A DNA stretch of 50,369 nt, from NCBI GenBank assembly GCA_019307065.1, contig JAFDKH010000010.1, positions 1 to 50,369 on the forward strand. The letters run 5' to 3'. Source of the DNA: Deltaproteobacteria bacterium. Lineage in GTDB: Bacteria; Myxococcota; B64-G9. The notes under the pieces were generated by a model, which worked only from the letters and a program-made list of their open reading frames with translations, was not told where the DNA came from and made no database searches. Position numbers and translations under genes: made by a program. This document shows, piece by piece, positions 42,603 to 50,369 of the stretch (position 1 is the first letter of the stretch; each line of letters opens with the position of its first letter).

Positions 42603-42614
42603 CAAAGGAGAAAC

Positions 42615-43370
42615 ATGGCGGCCAATGAATCAGTCCAGAAAAAGAGTGTCGGCTTTTTTGGCTGGCTACGGCGTCTGCTGCTGCTGATTATCTTAGGCGC
42701 GGCCTCGGTCGGTGGTTGGTGGTTTTATCAGAACCAGCGCGAGGTTGAAGTACTCAAGGAAATGGTCGCGCGCCTGACGGCCGAGCGCCGCGTGGCCGAT
42801 GTCTGGGTCGAAGACTATCGTCGTGACGAAGACGGCAATCCCACCCAGGTTCGCTTAAAGATTTTAGAGTACAAAGGCAAAGACAAACCCCTCGACCCGG
42901 TTTTTTGCACTTTTTCGGTCAACGACGTGATTCATTTCGAAGCTTTGGTAATAAGGCTCAACGACGACCTGATTAAAGAAGGCAAGGGCAAGAGCATTTA
43001 CCTGTTCAGGCGGGCTTTTGCCTTGGACGATAGAGGCAATACTTATGAGAGCTGTGATATCAACCGGCCGATGGAAGTACCCGGCGGCTACAGCTTAAAG
43101 AGCGACGACCCGCAGGTCAACGAGATCGAGAGCAAATACTGGAAATCGTTTTGGGTGTATGCCCTGGATGAGAACAGCCGTAAAAAGGCCGGGGTAAAAA
43201 ACGCCCAGATTGAAGCCCCGGCGACCCGTTTCGTGCCCGACAAGATTTACCGCATGATTTTAGAAAATGACGGCGGCCTGCGGATTCAGGCCAGCCCGGT
43301 GCCGGAAATCCTCAAGGGCGAGCACGTCAAGATTCATGGTAAAAAAACATCCAGCGAGGTTGGCCGTTAG
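42615..43370 (+). CDS. Membrane-anchored protein of unknown function
   Basis: The 251-residue product begins MAANESVQKK, then one transmembrane helix (about 20-41, LLLLIILGAASVGGWWFY). A coiled or helical stretch (EVEVLKEMVARLTAERRVADV) and a beta-rich extracytoplasmic domain of about 180 residues follow (VRLKILEYKGKDKPLDPVFC, FSVNDVIHFEALVIRLND, YLFRRAFALDDRGNTYESC). Two Cys residues (near 97 and 146) could pair. I do not recognise the family. A strong AAGGAG lies five bases before ATG 42615, and a hairpin precedes it. It is divergent from the amidohydrolase gene and followed by the MopE/propeller genes. Confidence 0.78.
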   Translation: MAANESVQKKSVGFFGWLRRLLLLIILGAASVGGWWFYQNQREVEVLKEMVARLTAERRVADVWVEDYRRDEDGNPTQVRLKILEYKGKDKPLDPVFCTFSVNDVIHFEALVIRLNDDLIKEGKGKSIYLFRRAFALDDRGNTYESCDINRPMEVPGGYSLKSDDPQVNEIESKYWKSFWVYALDENSRKKAGVKNAQIEAPATRFVPDKIYRMILENDGGLRIQASPVPEILKGEHVKIHGKKTSSEVGR

Positions 43371-43390
43371 CCTTCACCAGAAGGCTTTCT
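43369..43390 (+). terminator. Weak terminator-like hairpin at the stop of the membrane-anchored protein
   Basis: AGCCTTC (43369-43375) and GAAGGCT (43380-43386) form a 7-bp stem with a 4-base loop, starting inside the stop codon and followed by TTCTC. It is short with a broken T-run, so termination would be partial. Confidence 0.4.
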
Positions 43391-43438
43391 CAGGGCCATC
43401 GTCCAGTTGACCGATTTTAATAAATCTCTTATAAATGA

Positions 43439-43444
43439 TATAAT
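43439..43444 (+). promoter_or_regulatory. Possible -10 box (TATAAT) of the first MopE/propeller gene
   Basis: A perfect TATAAT in an AT-rich stretch (43413-43460) lies 54 bases before the start codon. No good -35 box is found at 16-18 bases upstream (TTTAAT at 17). The site may rely on an AT-rich upstream element. Confidence 0.35.
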
Positions 43445-43497
43445 AGTAAAAGATAGATGTAGGTAGTTGTACTACTTATGATTATGGGAAGGAAGCC

Positions 43498-46400
43498 ATG
43501 AAACACAATACCAGGTGTTATGTTTTAGGTGCGTGTTGCTTTATTTTGTTTTCACTGTTTGCCTGTTCGGACGAAATAATTCAGGGGCCAATTTTTTGTG
43601 ATTCGGATGCCGATTGTCCCGAAGGCCAGGGCTGCGCCGGTGATGTCTGCCGTGTGATTTGTCTGACTTCCGAAGACTGTCCGGCGGGCATGCAATGTCT
43701 TTCGGGGTTTTGCCAACAGCCTTGCCAGGGTGATGCCGACTGTCCTCAGGGTGAACATTGTGAATTGGGCTTCTGCAAGGCTGACGAACCCGTAGACGGC
43801 GGTACTGACGGAGACGGCGGCACTACGGACTGCATAGATCTCGACGAAGACGGCTACGGTAAAAACTGTGCCCTGGGCACTGATTGCGACGACAACGATC
43901 GCCTGGTTCATCCCGGGGCGCCTGAAATCTGTCACGACAACATCGACAACGATTGCGACGGCCTGACTGATGAAGCCGACTGCGGCTGCGAGCGCGGCGA
44001 CCGGCGGGCCTGTTATACCGGCCCCTTCGATACCAAGGGCGTAGGGTTATGCCGTTCGGGCATCATGATTTGCGGAGACGATAAAGAGTACGGCGACTGC
44101 ATGGGCGAGCAAATTCCGGTTGACGAAATCTGTGACGCCGAAGACAACGATTGCGACGGCTCTACCGACGAGGATTTGCTTAACATTTGCGGCGTATGTC
44201 CCGAGCCGGGCGAGCCCGATCCACTGGTAGAGATTTGCGGCGACGGGCTGGATAATAATTGTAACGATCAGATCGACGAAAACTGTTCTTGCGATCCGAA
44301 CTGTCTTTGCGACGAAGGCGGCTCGGGCAGCAACTGCGAATGTCACCCGCCGGTCGGGCAGCCGTGTTATTCGGGTCCGCCCAACCACCTGGGCAACGGG
44401 ATCTGTGTAGGCGGCACGCATGATTGCGTGCAGCAGGGTAACGACTACGTCTGGACGACCTGCGAGGGCGAGGTCCTGGCCGGGATCGAATGCGACGGCG
44501 GACAGGCCGACGGTCTGGACAACGATTGCGACGGCTTCATCGATGAAGACTGCTTGCCGGATTCAGATAACGACGGCTACCGTCCGCCCGAAGACTGCAA
44601 CGACAACAATCCGGATGTCAATCCCGGAGAAGTAGAGACCTGTAACGAAATAGACGACGACTGCAACGGGATCATCGATGACGGCGTGACCAACGCCTGC
44701 GGGACCTGCGGGCCGGTGCCCGACGAAGTCTGCGGCGACGGGCTGGACAACGATTGTGACGGGTCGGTCGACGAACTGTGCGGCGGTTGTTCGGGCACTG
44801 AGACCAAAGACTGTTACGCCGGACCGGACGGCACCCAGGGAGTCGGGCAGTGCGTGATCGGCACAATGAGTTGTATCGACGGCGAGTTCTGGTCGGAATG
44901 CATCGGTGACGTGATTCCCGACCCGGAAGTCTGCGACGAAGTCGACAACGACTGCGATGACGAAATCGACGAACAATGGGCGATCGGTTCGAATGCCTGC
45001 GGATTCTGCGACTCGACCGAAGTCTGCGACGGAGTCGACAACGATTGCGACGGCTGGACCGACGAAGGTGTTATGAATCCCTGCGGCGAGTGCGCCGAGA
45101 CTCCGGTCGAAGTCTGCGACGGAATCGACAACGATTGCGACGGCCTGACCGACGAAGGCGTCTTGACCGCTTGCGGGACCTGTCCCGACGTGGCTTGCTA
45201 CGAAGTCGATTGGGACTCACCCGGTGATTGCGACGACCCGCATCGCGACTGTGACGGGACCGAGCCCGACCCGGGCGACCCCGATTCGGTAACTTTGGGC
45301 CAGGGCACCATGCGCACCCCGTTTATCTACATCGCCGTCACCGGTCGCGATCAAGTCGCCAAGCTCGATACCGAAACCGGCCAGAAAATCTGGCAGGTCG
45401 ATTCGCACGGCGATGCGCCTTCGCGCACAGCGGTTGCACTCGACTTCTCGGTCTGGGTCGGCAACCGGGGCTTTGCCGGTTCCAGCAGCGCGGTGTACTC
45501 CAACGGAGTGCACCTGGATGCCGACGGCAACCGGATATGCAGCGTCGACGCACCGAACATCTGCCGCGGCGTGGCCATCGACGGCGACGGTAACGTCTGG
45601 TTCGGAACATACAGCGGCCAGACTTTGTACAAAGTTCACGGTTCGAACGTGCTCCCTACGGGTTGCGTCAACCCGCCTTGTTGTGAAGTCCTGGGCACAG
45701 TGAACGTCGGGGTTTCCGTCTATGGTCTGGCCATCGACGGCAACGGTTTTCTGTGGACGGCCTCGCACCCTACTACGGTAAAAGTGAATACTGTTAACAT
45801 GCAAATAGTGGATACCATTTCCAATCCAACTCATTACGGTATCGCCATCGACCAGAATAACGACGTCTGGTTCGGCGGCTGGTCGGGCGGCGGAGTTGTT
45901 CACAAAATCAACGGCGATGCGCCTAATTCATTGTTCAACACCAGCGTGAGTAACGTAACCGCCGTAACAGTTGCCCAGGACGGCTACATCTGGGGCTCGA
46001 GCTACGGAACCAACGAGGTGGTCAAGATCGATCCTACCACCGGCGCCAGGTTGTGCGGCACGACAGTTTCAAATGGCGATCATCCTCACGGGGTTGCCGT
46101 TGACGCCTCGGGCATGATCTGGGTGCCCAATCGCTATGGCGGCTACGCCAACCGATACAATCCCGATGACTGTTCGCTGGATCAATCCTTCCCGGTCGAC
46201 CCCGGATACGAGCTTTACACTTATTCCGACATGACCGGTATGCAGCTGCGCATGGTAACAACCCGCGAAGGCCACTGGATTCAGAACTTCGATACCGGTT
46301 ACGCCTCGCCGATCTGGCACAGCGCCACCTGGCAGGCGACCGTCCCGGCCAACACCTCGGTGACGATCTCATTCGTCTCGGCCGACAGCGAAGCCGAGCT

Positions 46401-46575
46401 GGTCACCAACCACAGCCCGGTCTGCGGGCCTTTCGCTACACCTCCGGCCGACCTGTACAACACTTGCCCGACTCTGCACGGCCACCGCTGGTTGAGCGCC
46501 GACGTCGTGTTGAACACGACCCAGGACGGCGTGCGCCCGTCATTCTCCGGGCTACAGGTCTTCTGGTCGTACTGA
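43498..46575 (+). CDS. MopE-repeat/beta-propeller surface lipoprotein, copy 1
   Basis: The 1025-residue product has a lipoprotein signal (SLFAC, Cys23). A Cys-rich knottin-like part (about 32-95, DCPEGQGC, DCPAGMQC, DCPQGEHC) follows. About nine MopE-type motifs (about 110-560, for example CHDNIDNDCDGLTDE, CDGVDNDCDGWTDE) come next. An NHL/Vgb-like beta-propeller (about 600-890, with repeated VAIDGDGNVWFGT and LAIDGNGFLWTAS) precedes a C-terminal beta-sandwich (MQLRMVTTREGHWIQNFDTGY through LQVFWSY). MopE-type motifs are putative metal-binding modules, and the propeller may bind a carbohydrate or protein. ATG 43498 follows AAGGAA. No MYXO-CTERM tail is present. It is a tandem duplicate of the next gene, most alike in the MopE part. 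Confidence 0.86.
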   Translation: MKHNTRCYVLGACCFILFSLFACSDEIIQGPIFCDSDADCPEGQGCAGDVCRVICLTSEDCPAGMQCLSGFCQQPCQGDADCPQGEHCELGFCKADEPVDGGTDGDGGTTDCIDLDEDGYGKNCALGTDCDDNDRLVHPGAPEICHDNIDNDCDGLTDEADCGCERGDRRACYTGPFDTKGVGLCRSGIMICGDDKEYGDCMGEQIPVDEICDAEDNDCDGSTDEDLLNICGVCPEPGEPDPLVEICGDGLDNNCNDQIDENCSCDPNCLCDEGGSGSNCECHPPVGQPCYSGPPNHLGNGICVGGTHDCVQQGNDYVWTTCEGEVLAGIECDGGQADGLDNDCDGFIDEDCLPDSDNDGYRPPEDCNDNNPDVNPGEVETCNEIDDDCNGIIDDGVTNACGTCGPVPDEVCGDGLDNDCDGSVDELCGGCSGTETKDCYAGPDGTQGVGQCVIGTMSCIDGEFWSECIGDVIPDPEVCDEVDNDCDDEIDEQWAIGSNACGFCDSTEVCDGVDNDCDGWTDEGVMNPCGECAETPVEVCDGIDNDCDGLTDEGVLTACGTCPDVACYEVDWDSPGDCDDPHRDCDGTEPDPGDPDSVTLGQGTMRTPFIYIAVTGRDQVAKLDTETGQKIWQVDSHGDAPSRTAVALDFSVWVGNRGFAGSSSAVYSNGVHLDADGNRICSVDAPNICRGVAIDGDGNVWFGTYSGQTLYKVHGSNVLPTGCVNPPCCEVLGTVNVGVSVYGLAIDGNGFLWTASHPTTVKVNTVNMQIVDTISNPTHYGIAIDQNNDVWFGGWSGGGVVHKINGDAPNSLFNTSVSNVTAVTVAQDGYIWGSSYGTNEVVKIDPTTGARLCGTTVSNGDHPHGVAVDASGMIWVPNRYGGYANRYNPDDCSLDQSFPVDPGYELYTYSDMTGMQLRMVTTREGHWIQNFDTGYASPIWHSATWQATVPANTSVTISFVSADSEAELVTNHSPVCGPFATPPADLYNTCPTLHGHRWLSADVVLNTTQDGVRPSFSGLQVFWSY

Positions 46576-46608
46576 TCTAAAGTAACACCGCCGATTTCCT
46601 TGAAATTG

Positions 46609-46629
46609 CAGTAGTTATTCAGACTACTG
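46609..46629 (+). terminator. Possible weak terminator between the tandem MopE genes
   Basis: CAGTAGT (46609-46615) and ACTACTG (46623-46629) form a 7-bp stem with a 7-base loop, 34 bases after the stop codon. The following AGTATTTCTG is a poor T-run. It could equally be a protein-binding dyad upstream of copy 2. Confidence 0.3.
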
Positions 46630-46734
46630 AGTATTTCTGTACTCGGCCAGGTGACCGATTCGGATTTTTAGCTCTTATGGGGTAGACTAAAAGTTAGGTG
46701 TCTGTTCAGCTAAATGAAACCTATGGAGATGATC

Positions 46735-49700
46735 ATGATCAAAGGACAAAGAACGTGGAGTCTGGGACTGGCATTATTTTTTCTGGTGGCCCTGTGGGCC
46801 TGTTCGGACGAGACCTCGCCCGGGCCGATCCTGTGTTCGGATGATGCTGGTTGTCCCGAGGGCATGAGCTGCATAGACGGGACCTGCCGCACCGATTGCG
46901 TGACCTCGACCGATTGTCCCGAGGGTATGCAGTGTATCTCGGGTCATTGCCTGACTCCCTGCGGAAGCAACGCCGATTGTCCGCCGGGCGAAGAATGCGA
47001 TAACGGTTTCTGCCAGGCGGTCCAGGTCCAAAATGACGGCGGCGACGGCGACGGTGACGGCGGGACCAACCTGTGCATCGACGAAGACGGCGATGGTTAC
47101 GGGGATAATTGTGCCCTCGGCGACGATTGCGACGACAGCGACCGCATGGTTCATCCCGGGGCGCCCGAAGTCTGTCACGACAATATCGACAATGACTGCG
47201 ACGGTCTTACCGACGAAGCCGACTGCGGCTGCGAGCGCGGCGACCGGCGGGCCTGTTATACCGGCTCGATCGAGACTAAAGACGTAGGCCTGTGCCGTTC
47301 GGGCATCATGATTTGCGGAGACGACAAAGAGTACGGCGACTGTATGGGTGAGCAAGTTCCGGTCGACGAAGTTTGCGATTTGGAAGACAACGATTGCGAC
47401 GGTTCTACCGACGAGGATTTGCTTAACGTTTGCGGCGTCTGTCCCGAGCCCGGCGAACCCGATCCGCTGGTAGAGATTTGCGGCGACGGGCTGGACAATA
47501 ATTGCGACAATCAGATCGACGAAAATTGTTCTTGCGACCCGAACTGTCAATGCGACGAAGGCGGCGCGGGCAGCAACTGTGAGTGTCATCCGCCGGTCGG
47601 GCAACCGTGTTACTCGGGCCCGCCCAGCCACTTAGGAGTCGGGATTTGCAAAGGCGGTACGCATGATTGCGTGCCACAGGGCGACGATTACGTCTGGACA
47701 ACCTGCGAGGGCGAGGTGTTGGCCGGTATCGAATGCGACGGCTTCCTGGCCGACACTCTTGATAACGATTGCGACGGCTTTATCGATGAAGACTGCCTGC
47801 CGGATTCTGACAACGACGGCTACCGCCCGCCCGAAGACTGCAACGACAACAACCCGGACGTCAATCCCGGGGAGATCGAGACCTGCAACGAAATAGACGA
47901 CGACTGCAACGGGATTGTCGATGACGGTGTGACCAACGCCTGCGGGACCTGCGGAGAAGTGCCTGCCGAAGTCTGCGGCGACGGGCTGGACAACGATTGC
48001 GACGGGTCGGTCGACGAGTTGTGCGGCGGTTGTTCGGGCACCGAAGAGAAACAATGCTATCGCGGCCCGGACGGCACCCAGGGGGTCGGGACCTGCCAGT
48101 GGGGCACTATGACTTGCATCGACGGCGAGTTCTGGTCGGAGTGTATCGGCGACGTGATTCCCGAGCCGGAAGTCTGCGACGGAGTCGACAACGACTGCGA
48201 CGACGAGATCGATGAACTATGGGCGATCGGCTCGAATGCCTGCGGTTTCTGCGACTCGACCGAAGTCTGCGACGGGGTCGACAACGATTGCGACGGCTGG
48301 ACCGACGAGGGCGTTACCAATCCCTGCGGCGAGTGCGCCGAAACTCCGGTCGAAGTCTGTGACGGGGTCGACAACGATTGCGACGGCTTGATCGACGAGG
48401 GGGTCTTGACCGCCTGCGGGACCTGTCCCGATGTGCCTTGCTACGAAGTCGAGTGGGACACACCCGGTCATTGCGGAGACCCGCATCGCGAATGCAACGG
48501 GACCGAGCCCGATCCGGGCGACCCCGATTCAATTACCTTAGGCCAGGGCACAGCCACCACGCCCTTTATCTACCTGGCGGTCAACGCAAAAGACGAAGTC
48601 GCCAAGCTCGACACGGTTACTGGTGAAAAGATCTGGCAGGTTGGTTCGCATGGTGACGATCCCTCGCGGACCGCTGTAGCGCTTGATTTCTCGGTCTGGG
48701 TGGGCAACCGAGGTAGTGGGAGTATTAACGATCCCAACTATTCCAACGGAGTGCACCTGGATGCCGACGGCAACCTGCTTTGCCGGGTGGATGCAGTTGG
48801 TCGTTGCCGGGGTGTGGCCATCGACGGGGATGGCAACGTCTGGTTCGGCACTTGGGAAGGCCAGACTGTCTACAAAGTACATGGCACAAATGTGAACGAT
48901 TTCGATTGTAGTTCGCCGCCCTGTTGTGAAGTGCTCGATACAATCAACGTTGGTACCAGCATCTACGGTCTGGCGGTCGACGGTAACGGCTATTTGTGGT
49001 CGGCCTCGGGTACAGCCCATACGCATACGACCAACAACACCATCCGGCTCAATACGGCCACCGGCGCCTTTGATCTGGTCAATAATCCGTCCTGGTACGG
49101 AATTGCGATTTCACCGGTTGACGGCAAGATCTGGTACGGCAACTGGTGGGGCACCGGTTGTGTACACAGTCTCGAGCCCAACCCTCCCTACACTGTGGCC
49201 AACTCCGCCGTCTGCGGCGGAAACGTCACCGGGGTGACTGTCGATCGTTTCGGCTATGTCTGGGCTAGCTCGCACAATCAGAACAAGCTTTTCAAGATAA
49301 ACCCCGACGACGGTTCGATTCTGTGCGACCTGGATGTGCCCATGACCGGCCCGGGCGCCACCGACGCCCGCGGAGTGGCTATTGACTCGGAAGACAAGGT
49401 CTGGGTGGTTCAGCGATTAGGTGGCTATGCCCATCGCTATTTCCCCGATTGTACTTTCGATGCTACCTTCGAAGTCGAGTCGGGTTCCGGCATGTATACC
49501 TACAGCGATATGACCGGCATGCAGTTGCGTATCGTTACCACCAGAGAAGGTCACTGGATCCAGAATTTCGACACCGGCTACGAGTTTCCGATCTGGCACT
49601 CGGCCAGTTGGACTGCCACTACTCCGCCGGGCACGGCGGTCACCTTGACCTTCGTCTCGGCCGACAGCGAGGCCGAACTGGTTACCAATCCCAGCCCGGT

Positions 49701-49851
49701 CTGCGGCCCGTTTACAACTCCCCCGGCCGACTTGTCGGCCTGTCCCGGTTTGCAAGGCCACCGCTGGCTGTCAGTCGACGTACACCTGACCACCAATCAA
49801 GACGGTGTCCGCCCGACCTTCTCCGGCCTTTCGGTTGCGTGGTCGTACTAG
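46735..49851 (+). CDS. MopE-repeat/beta-propeller surface lipoprotein, copy 2
   Basis: ATG 46735 is chosen because GGAG (46725-46728) lies six bases upstream and the resulting signal (LWAC, Cys23) has the same length as in copy 1; earlier in-frame ATGs at 46714, 46723 and 46729 have no ribosome-binding site. The product is 1038 residues with the same order: Cys-rich start, about nine MopE-type motifs, an NHL/Vgb-like propeller and a beta-sandwich ending LSVAWSY. The N-terminal two-thirds nearly repeats copy 1, while the propeller differs more (for example THTTNNTIRLNTATGAF, GTGCVHSLEPNPPY). It is probably a cell-surface, metal-loaded binding protein that diverged in specificity after duplication. 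Confidence 0.86.
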   Translation: MIKGQRTWSLGLALFFLVALWACSDETSPGPILCSDDAGCPEGMSCIDGTCRTDCVTSTDCPEGMQCISGHCLTPCGSNADCPPGEECDNGFCQAVQVQNDGGDGDGDGGTNLCIDEDGDGYGDNCALGDDCDDSDRMVHPGAPEVCHDNIDNDCDGLTDEADCGCERGDRRACYTGSIETKDVGLCRSGIMICGDDKEYGDCMGEQVPVDEVCDLEDNDCDGSTDEDLLNVCGVCPEPGEPDPLVEICGDGLDNNCDNQIDENCSCDPNCQCDEGGAGSNCECHPPVGQPCYSGPPSHLGVGICKGGTHDCVPQGDDYVWTTCEGEVLAGIECDGFLADTLDNDCDGFIDEDCLPDSDNDGYRPPEDCNDNNPDVNPGEIETCNEIDDDCNGIVDDGVTNACGTCGEVPAEVCGDGLDNDCDGSVDELCGGCSGTEEKQCYRGPDGTQGVGTCQWGTMTCIDGEFWSECIGDVIPEPEVCDGVDNDCDDEIDELWAIGSNACGFCDSTEVCDGVDNDCDGWTDEGVTNPCGECAETPVEVCDGVDNDCDGLIDEGVLTACGTCPDVPCYEVEWDTPGHCGDPHRECNGTEPDPGDPDSITLGQGTATTPFIYLAVNAKDEVAKLDTVTGEKIWQVGSHGDDPSRTAVALDFSVWVGNRGSGSINDPNYSNGVHLDADGNLLCRVDAVGRCRGVAIDGDGNVWFGTWEGQTVYKVHGTNVNDFDCSSPPCCEVLDTINVGTSIYGLAVDGNGYLWSASGTAHTHTTNNTIRLNTATGAFDLVNNPSWYGIAISPVDGKIWYGNWWGTGCVHSLEPNPPYTVANSAVCGGNVTGVTVDRFGYVWASSHNQNKLFKINPDDGSILCDLDVPMTGPGATDARGVAIDSEDKVWVVQRLGGYAHRYFPDCTFDATFEVESGSGMYTYSDMTGMQLRIVTTREGHWIQNFDTGYEFPIWHSASWTATTPPGTAVTLTFVSADSEAELVTNPSPVCGPFTTPPADLSACPGLQGHRWLSVDVHLTTNQDGVRPTFSGLSVAWSY

Positions 49852-49954
49852 CCTAGAAGTAATCTCAATACTGCCTGTTTCTTGCCGTTTCCTGGCTGTG
49901 TTTGATAGCTGGATAACACACTAATATATAAAGGCAAAATAGACACAACAGACT

Positions 49955-49984
49955 TTTTCGCGACACTCGCGACAGTCGCGAAAA
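49955..49984. promoter_or_regulatory. Triple TCGCGA element within an inverted repeat
   Basis: Three palindromic TCGCGA hexamers (49958-49963, 49967-49972, 49976-49981) are spaced exactly 9 bases apart. The outer ones lie in a perfect 10-bp inverted repeat (TTTTCGCGAC with GTCGCGAAAA). It is 55 bases before the next start codon. There is no T-run after the right arm on either strand, so a multimeric regulator site is more likely than a terminator. Confidence 0.5.
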
Positions 49985-50038
49985 TCTGACAGGTTCGTAT
50001 GGTACCTATTCAATTTTCGTGGTAAAAATTGAGCTTAT

Positions 50039-50369
50039 ATGAGAGCCAAGATTTTATTAGCAGTGCCGTTTCTGTTGCTGCCGCTTTGTGTTTTTGCACA
50101 AGACGAAAAAGTCGCACCGATCTTGGCCGTTTTCGAGATCGAGAATCGCGGTTCGCCGCTGAGCGCCCAGGAGTTGCTCTCGCTTTCGGACTACCTGGCC
50201 TCCAAACTGGGTGAGGGCGGCAACTTCCGGATTATCCCGCGCGATGAAATCAGAAAACGCTTGCTGATCCAGAAGGCCGAGTCGCACAAAGCTTGCTACG
50301 ACAAGAGTTGTCAGATCGAAATCGGCCGCGAGCTGGCCGCCCAGATGACTGTCTCGGCTTCAATCAACA
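50039..50369 (+). CDS. Exported protein, N-terminal 110 residues, 3' end outside the window
   Basis: The frame opens at ATG 50039 and runs to the right edge without a stop. The N-terminus is a signal peptide (MRAKILLAVPFLLLPLCVFA, cleavage before QDEK). A region like the N-terminus of TolB/CsgG-type or PEGA-associated proteins common in Myxococcota follows (VAPILAVFEIENRGSPLS, SDYLASKL, FRIIPRDEIRKRL, a CYDKSCQIEIGRELAA block). The Cys pair in CYDKSC is characteristic of those proteins. Function is unknown. The ribosome-binding site is weak (GAG at 50031). It follows the triple TCGCGA element. Confidence 0.7.
   Translation, partial: MRAKILLAVPFLLLPLCVFAQDEKVAPILAVFEIENRGSPLSAQELLSLSDYLASKLGEGGNFRIIPRDEIRKRLLIQKAESHKACYDKSCQIEIGRELAAQMTVSASIN

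Noticed and set aside
43800..45230. Regular short repeats that could suggest a CRISPR array
   Set aside because: The period follows in-frame MopE motifs with variable spacing and codon-level differences. There are no identical direct repeats with unique spacers and no cas genes.
46714..46734. Earlier in-frame ATG starts of MopE/propeller copy 2
   Set aside because: They lack a ribosome-binding site and would lengthen the lipoprotein signal, whereas ATG 46735 has GGAG and matches copy 1 residue for residue in length to the lipid-anchored Cys.
46774..48054. Minus-strand frames opposite the MopE array of copy 2
   Set aside because: Antisense shadows of repeated DNDCDG codons; matching shadows lie opposite copy 1, as expected for a duplicated sequence.
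1..50369. tRNA, rRNA or other structured RNA genes
   Set aside because: No cloverleaf with a TTCRANY arm or rRNA-like conserved block was noticed on either strand. A covariance-model scan would be needed to exclude small RNAs.

Overview
The window looks like a chromosomal segment from a Gram-negative, deltaproteobacterial or Myxococcota-like bacterium; this is inferred from gene content. The strongest signs are five large exported proteins ending in a MYXO-CTERM-like tail (Gly-Cys-Gly-Cys or similar, one hydrophobic helix, basic end), arrays of MopE-type Cys/Asp-rich motifs (DNDCDG..DE), a VIT/VWA protein with an AgmX/TonB-like C-terminus, a Pal/CpoB pair, a REC-PATAN response regulator, many lipoproteins and long TPR proteins. 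No phage, CRISPR array, tRNA, rRNA or intact insertion sequence was seen. One intergenic stretch (29718-30120) holds a degraded methyltransferase 3' end beside two near-identical 21-bp repeats.

Layout. 1-3232: the 3' part of a coiled-coil gene, a 17-repeat TPR protein and, convergent, a YciO/Sua5-type protein. 3369-8263: two tandem paralogous secreted Ntn-hydrolase-like proteins, each with its own copy of a sigma70-like promoter; the second runs by overlapping codons into a zinc-ribbon/GspF-type membrane protein and then trmJ. 8289-13383: mgtE on the minus strand, then dnaE and a strong terminator hairpin. 13408-21907: a lamin-tail/MopE surface protein, a VIT-VWA-AgmX protein, and a minus-strand pair of a MATE transporter and an NtrC-type regulator. 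22136-24580: Pal with a Cys-rich insert, CpoB/YbgF and a TPM-domain protein. 24624-29421: REC-PATAN-TM-TPR regulator, tsaD and rsmA. 29426-32207: a small conserved-looking gene with its own promoter, the degraded region, panC with a histone-H1-like tail, and a TPR lipoprotein. 32220-35039: a surface protein with carboxypeptidase-regulatory-like repeats and a short-form CstA. 35286-41348: a 2020-residue subtilisin-like lipoprotein with CUB and Cys-rich supermodules. 41397-49851: an amidohydrolase lipoprotein, a membrane-anchored protein of unknown function, and two tandem MopE/beta-propeller lipoproteins. 50039-end: the 5' part of another exported protein.

Housekeeping genes (yciO-like, trmJ, mgtE, dnaE, tsaD, rsmA, panC, cstA) are interleaved with cell-envelope genes. 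The envelope set suggests a cell displaying many Cys-rich, probably metal-binding proteins through lipid anchors and MYXO-CTERM sorting. No myxosortase candidate lies in the window. The most unusual items are the roughly 265-residue supermodules of the protease, the basic tail on PanC, the Cys-rich Pal, the two tandem duplications, and several palindromic elements in front of genes.
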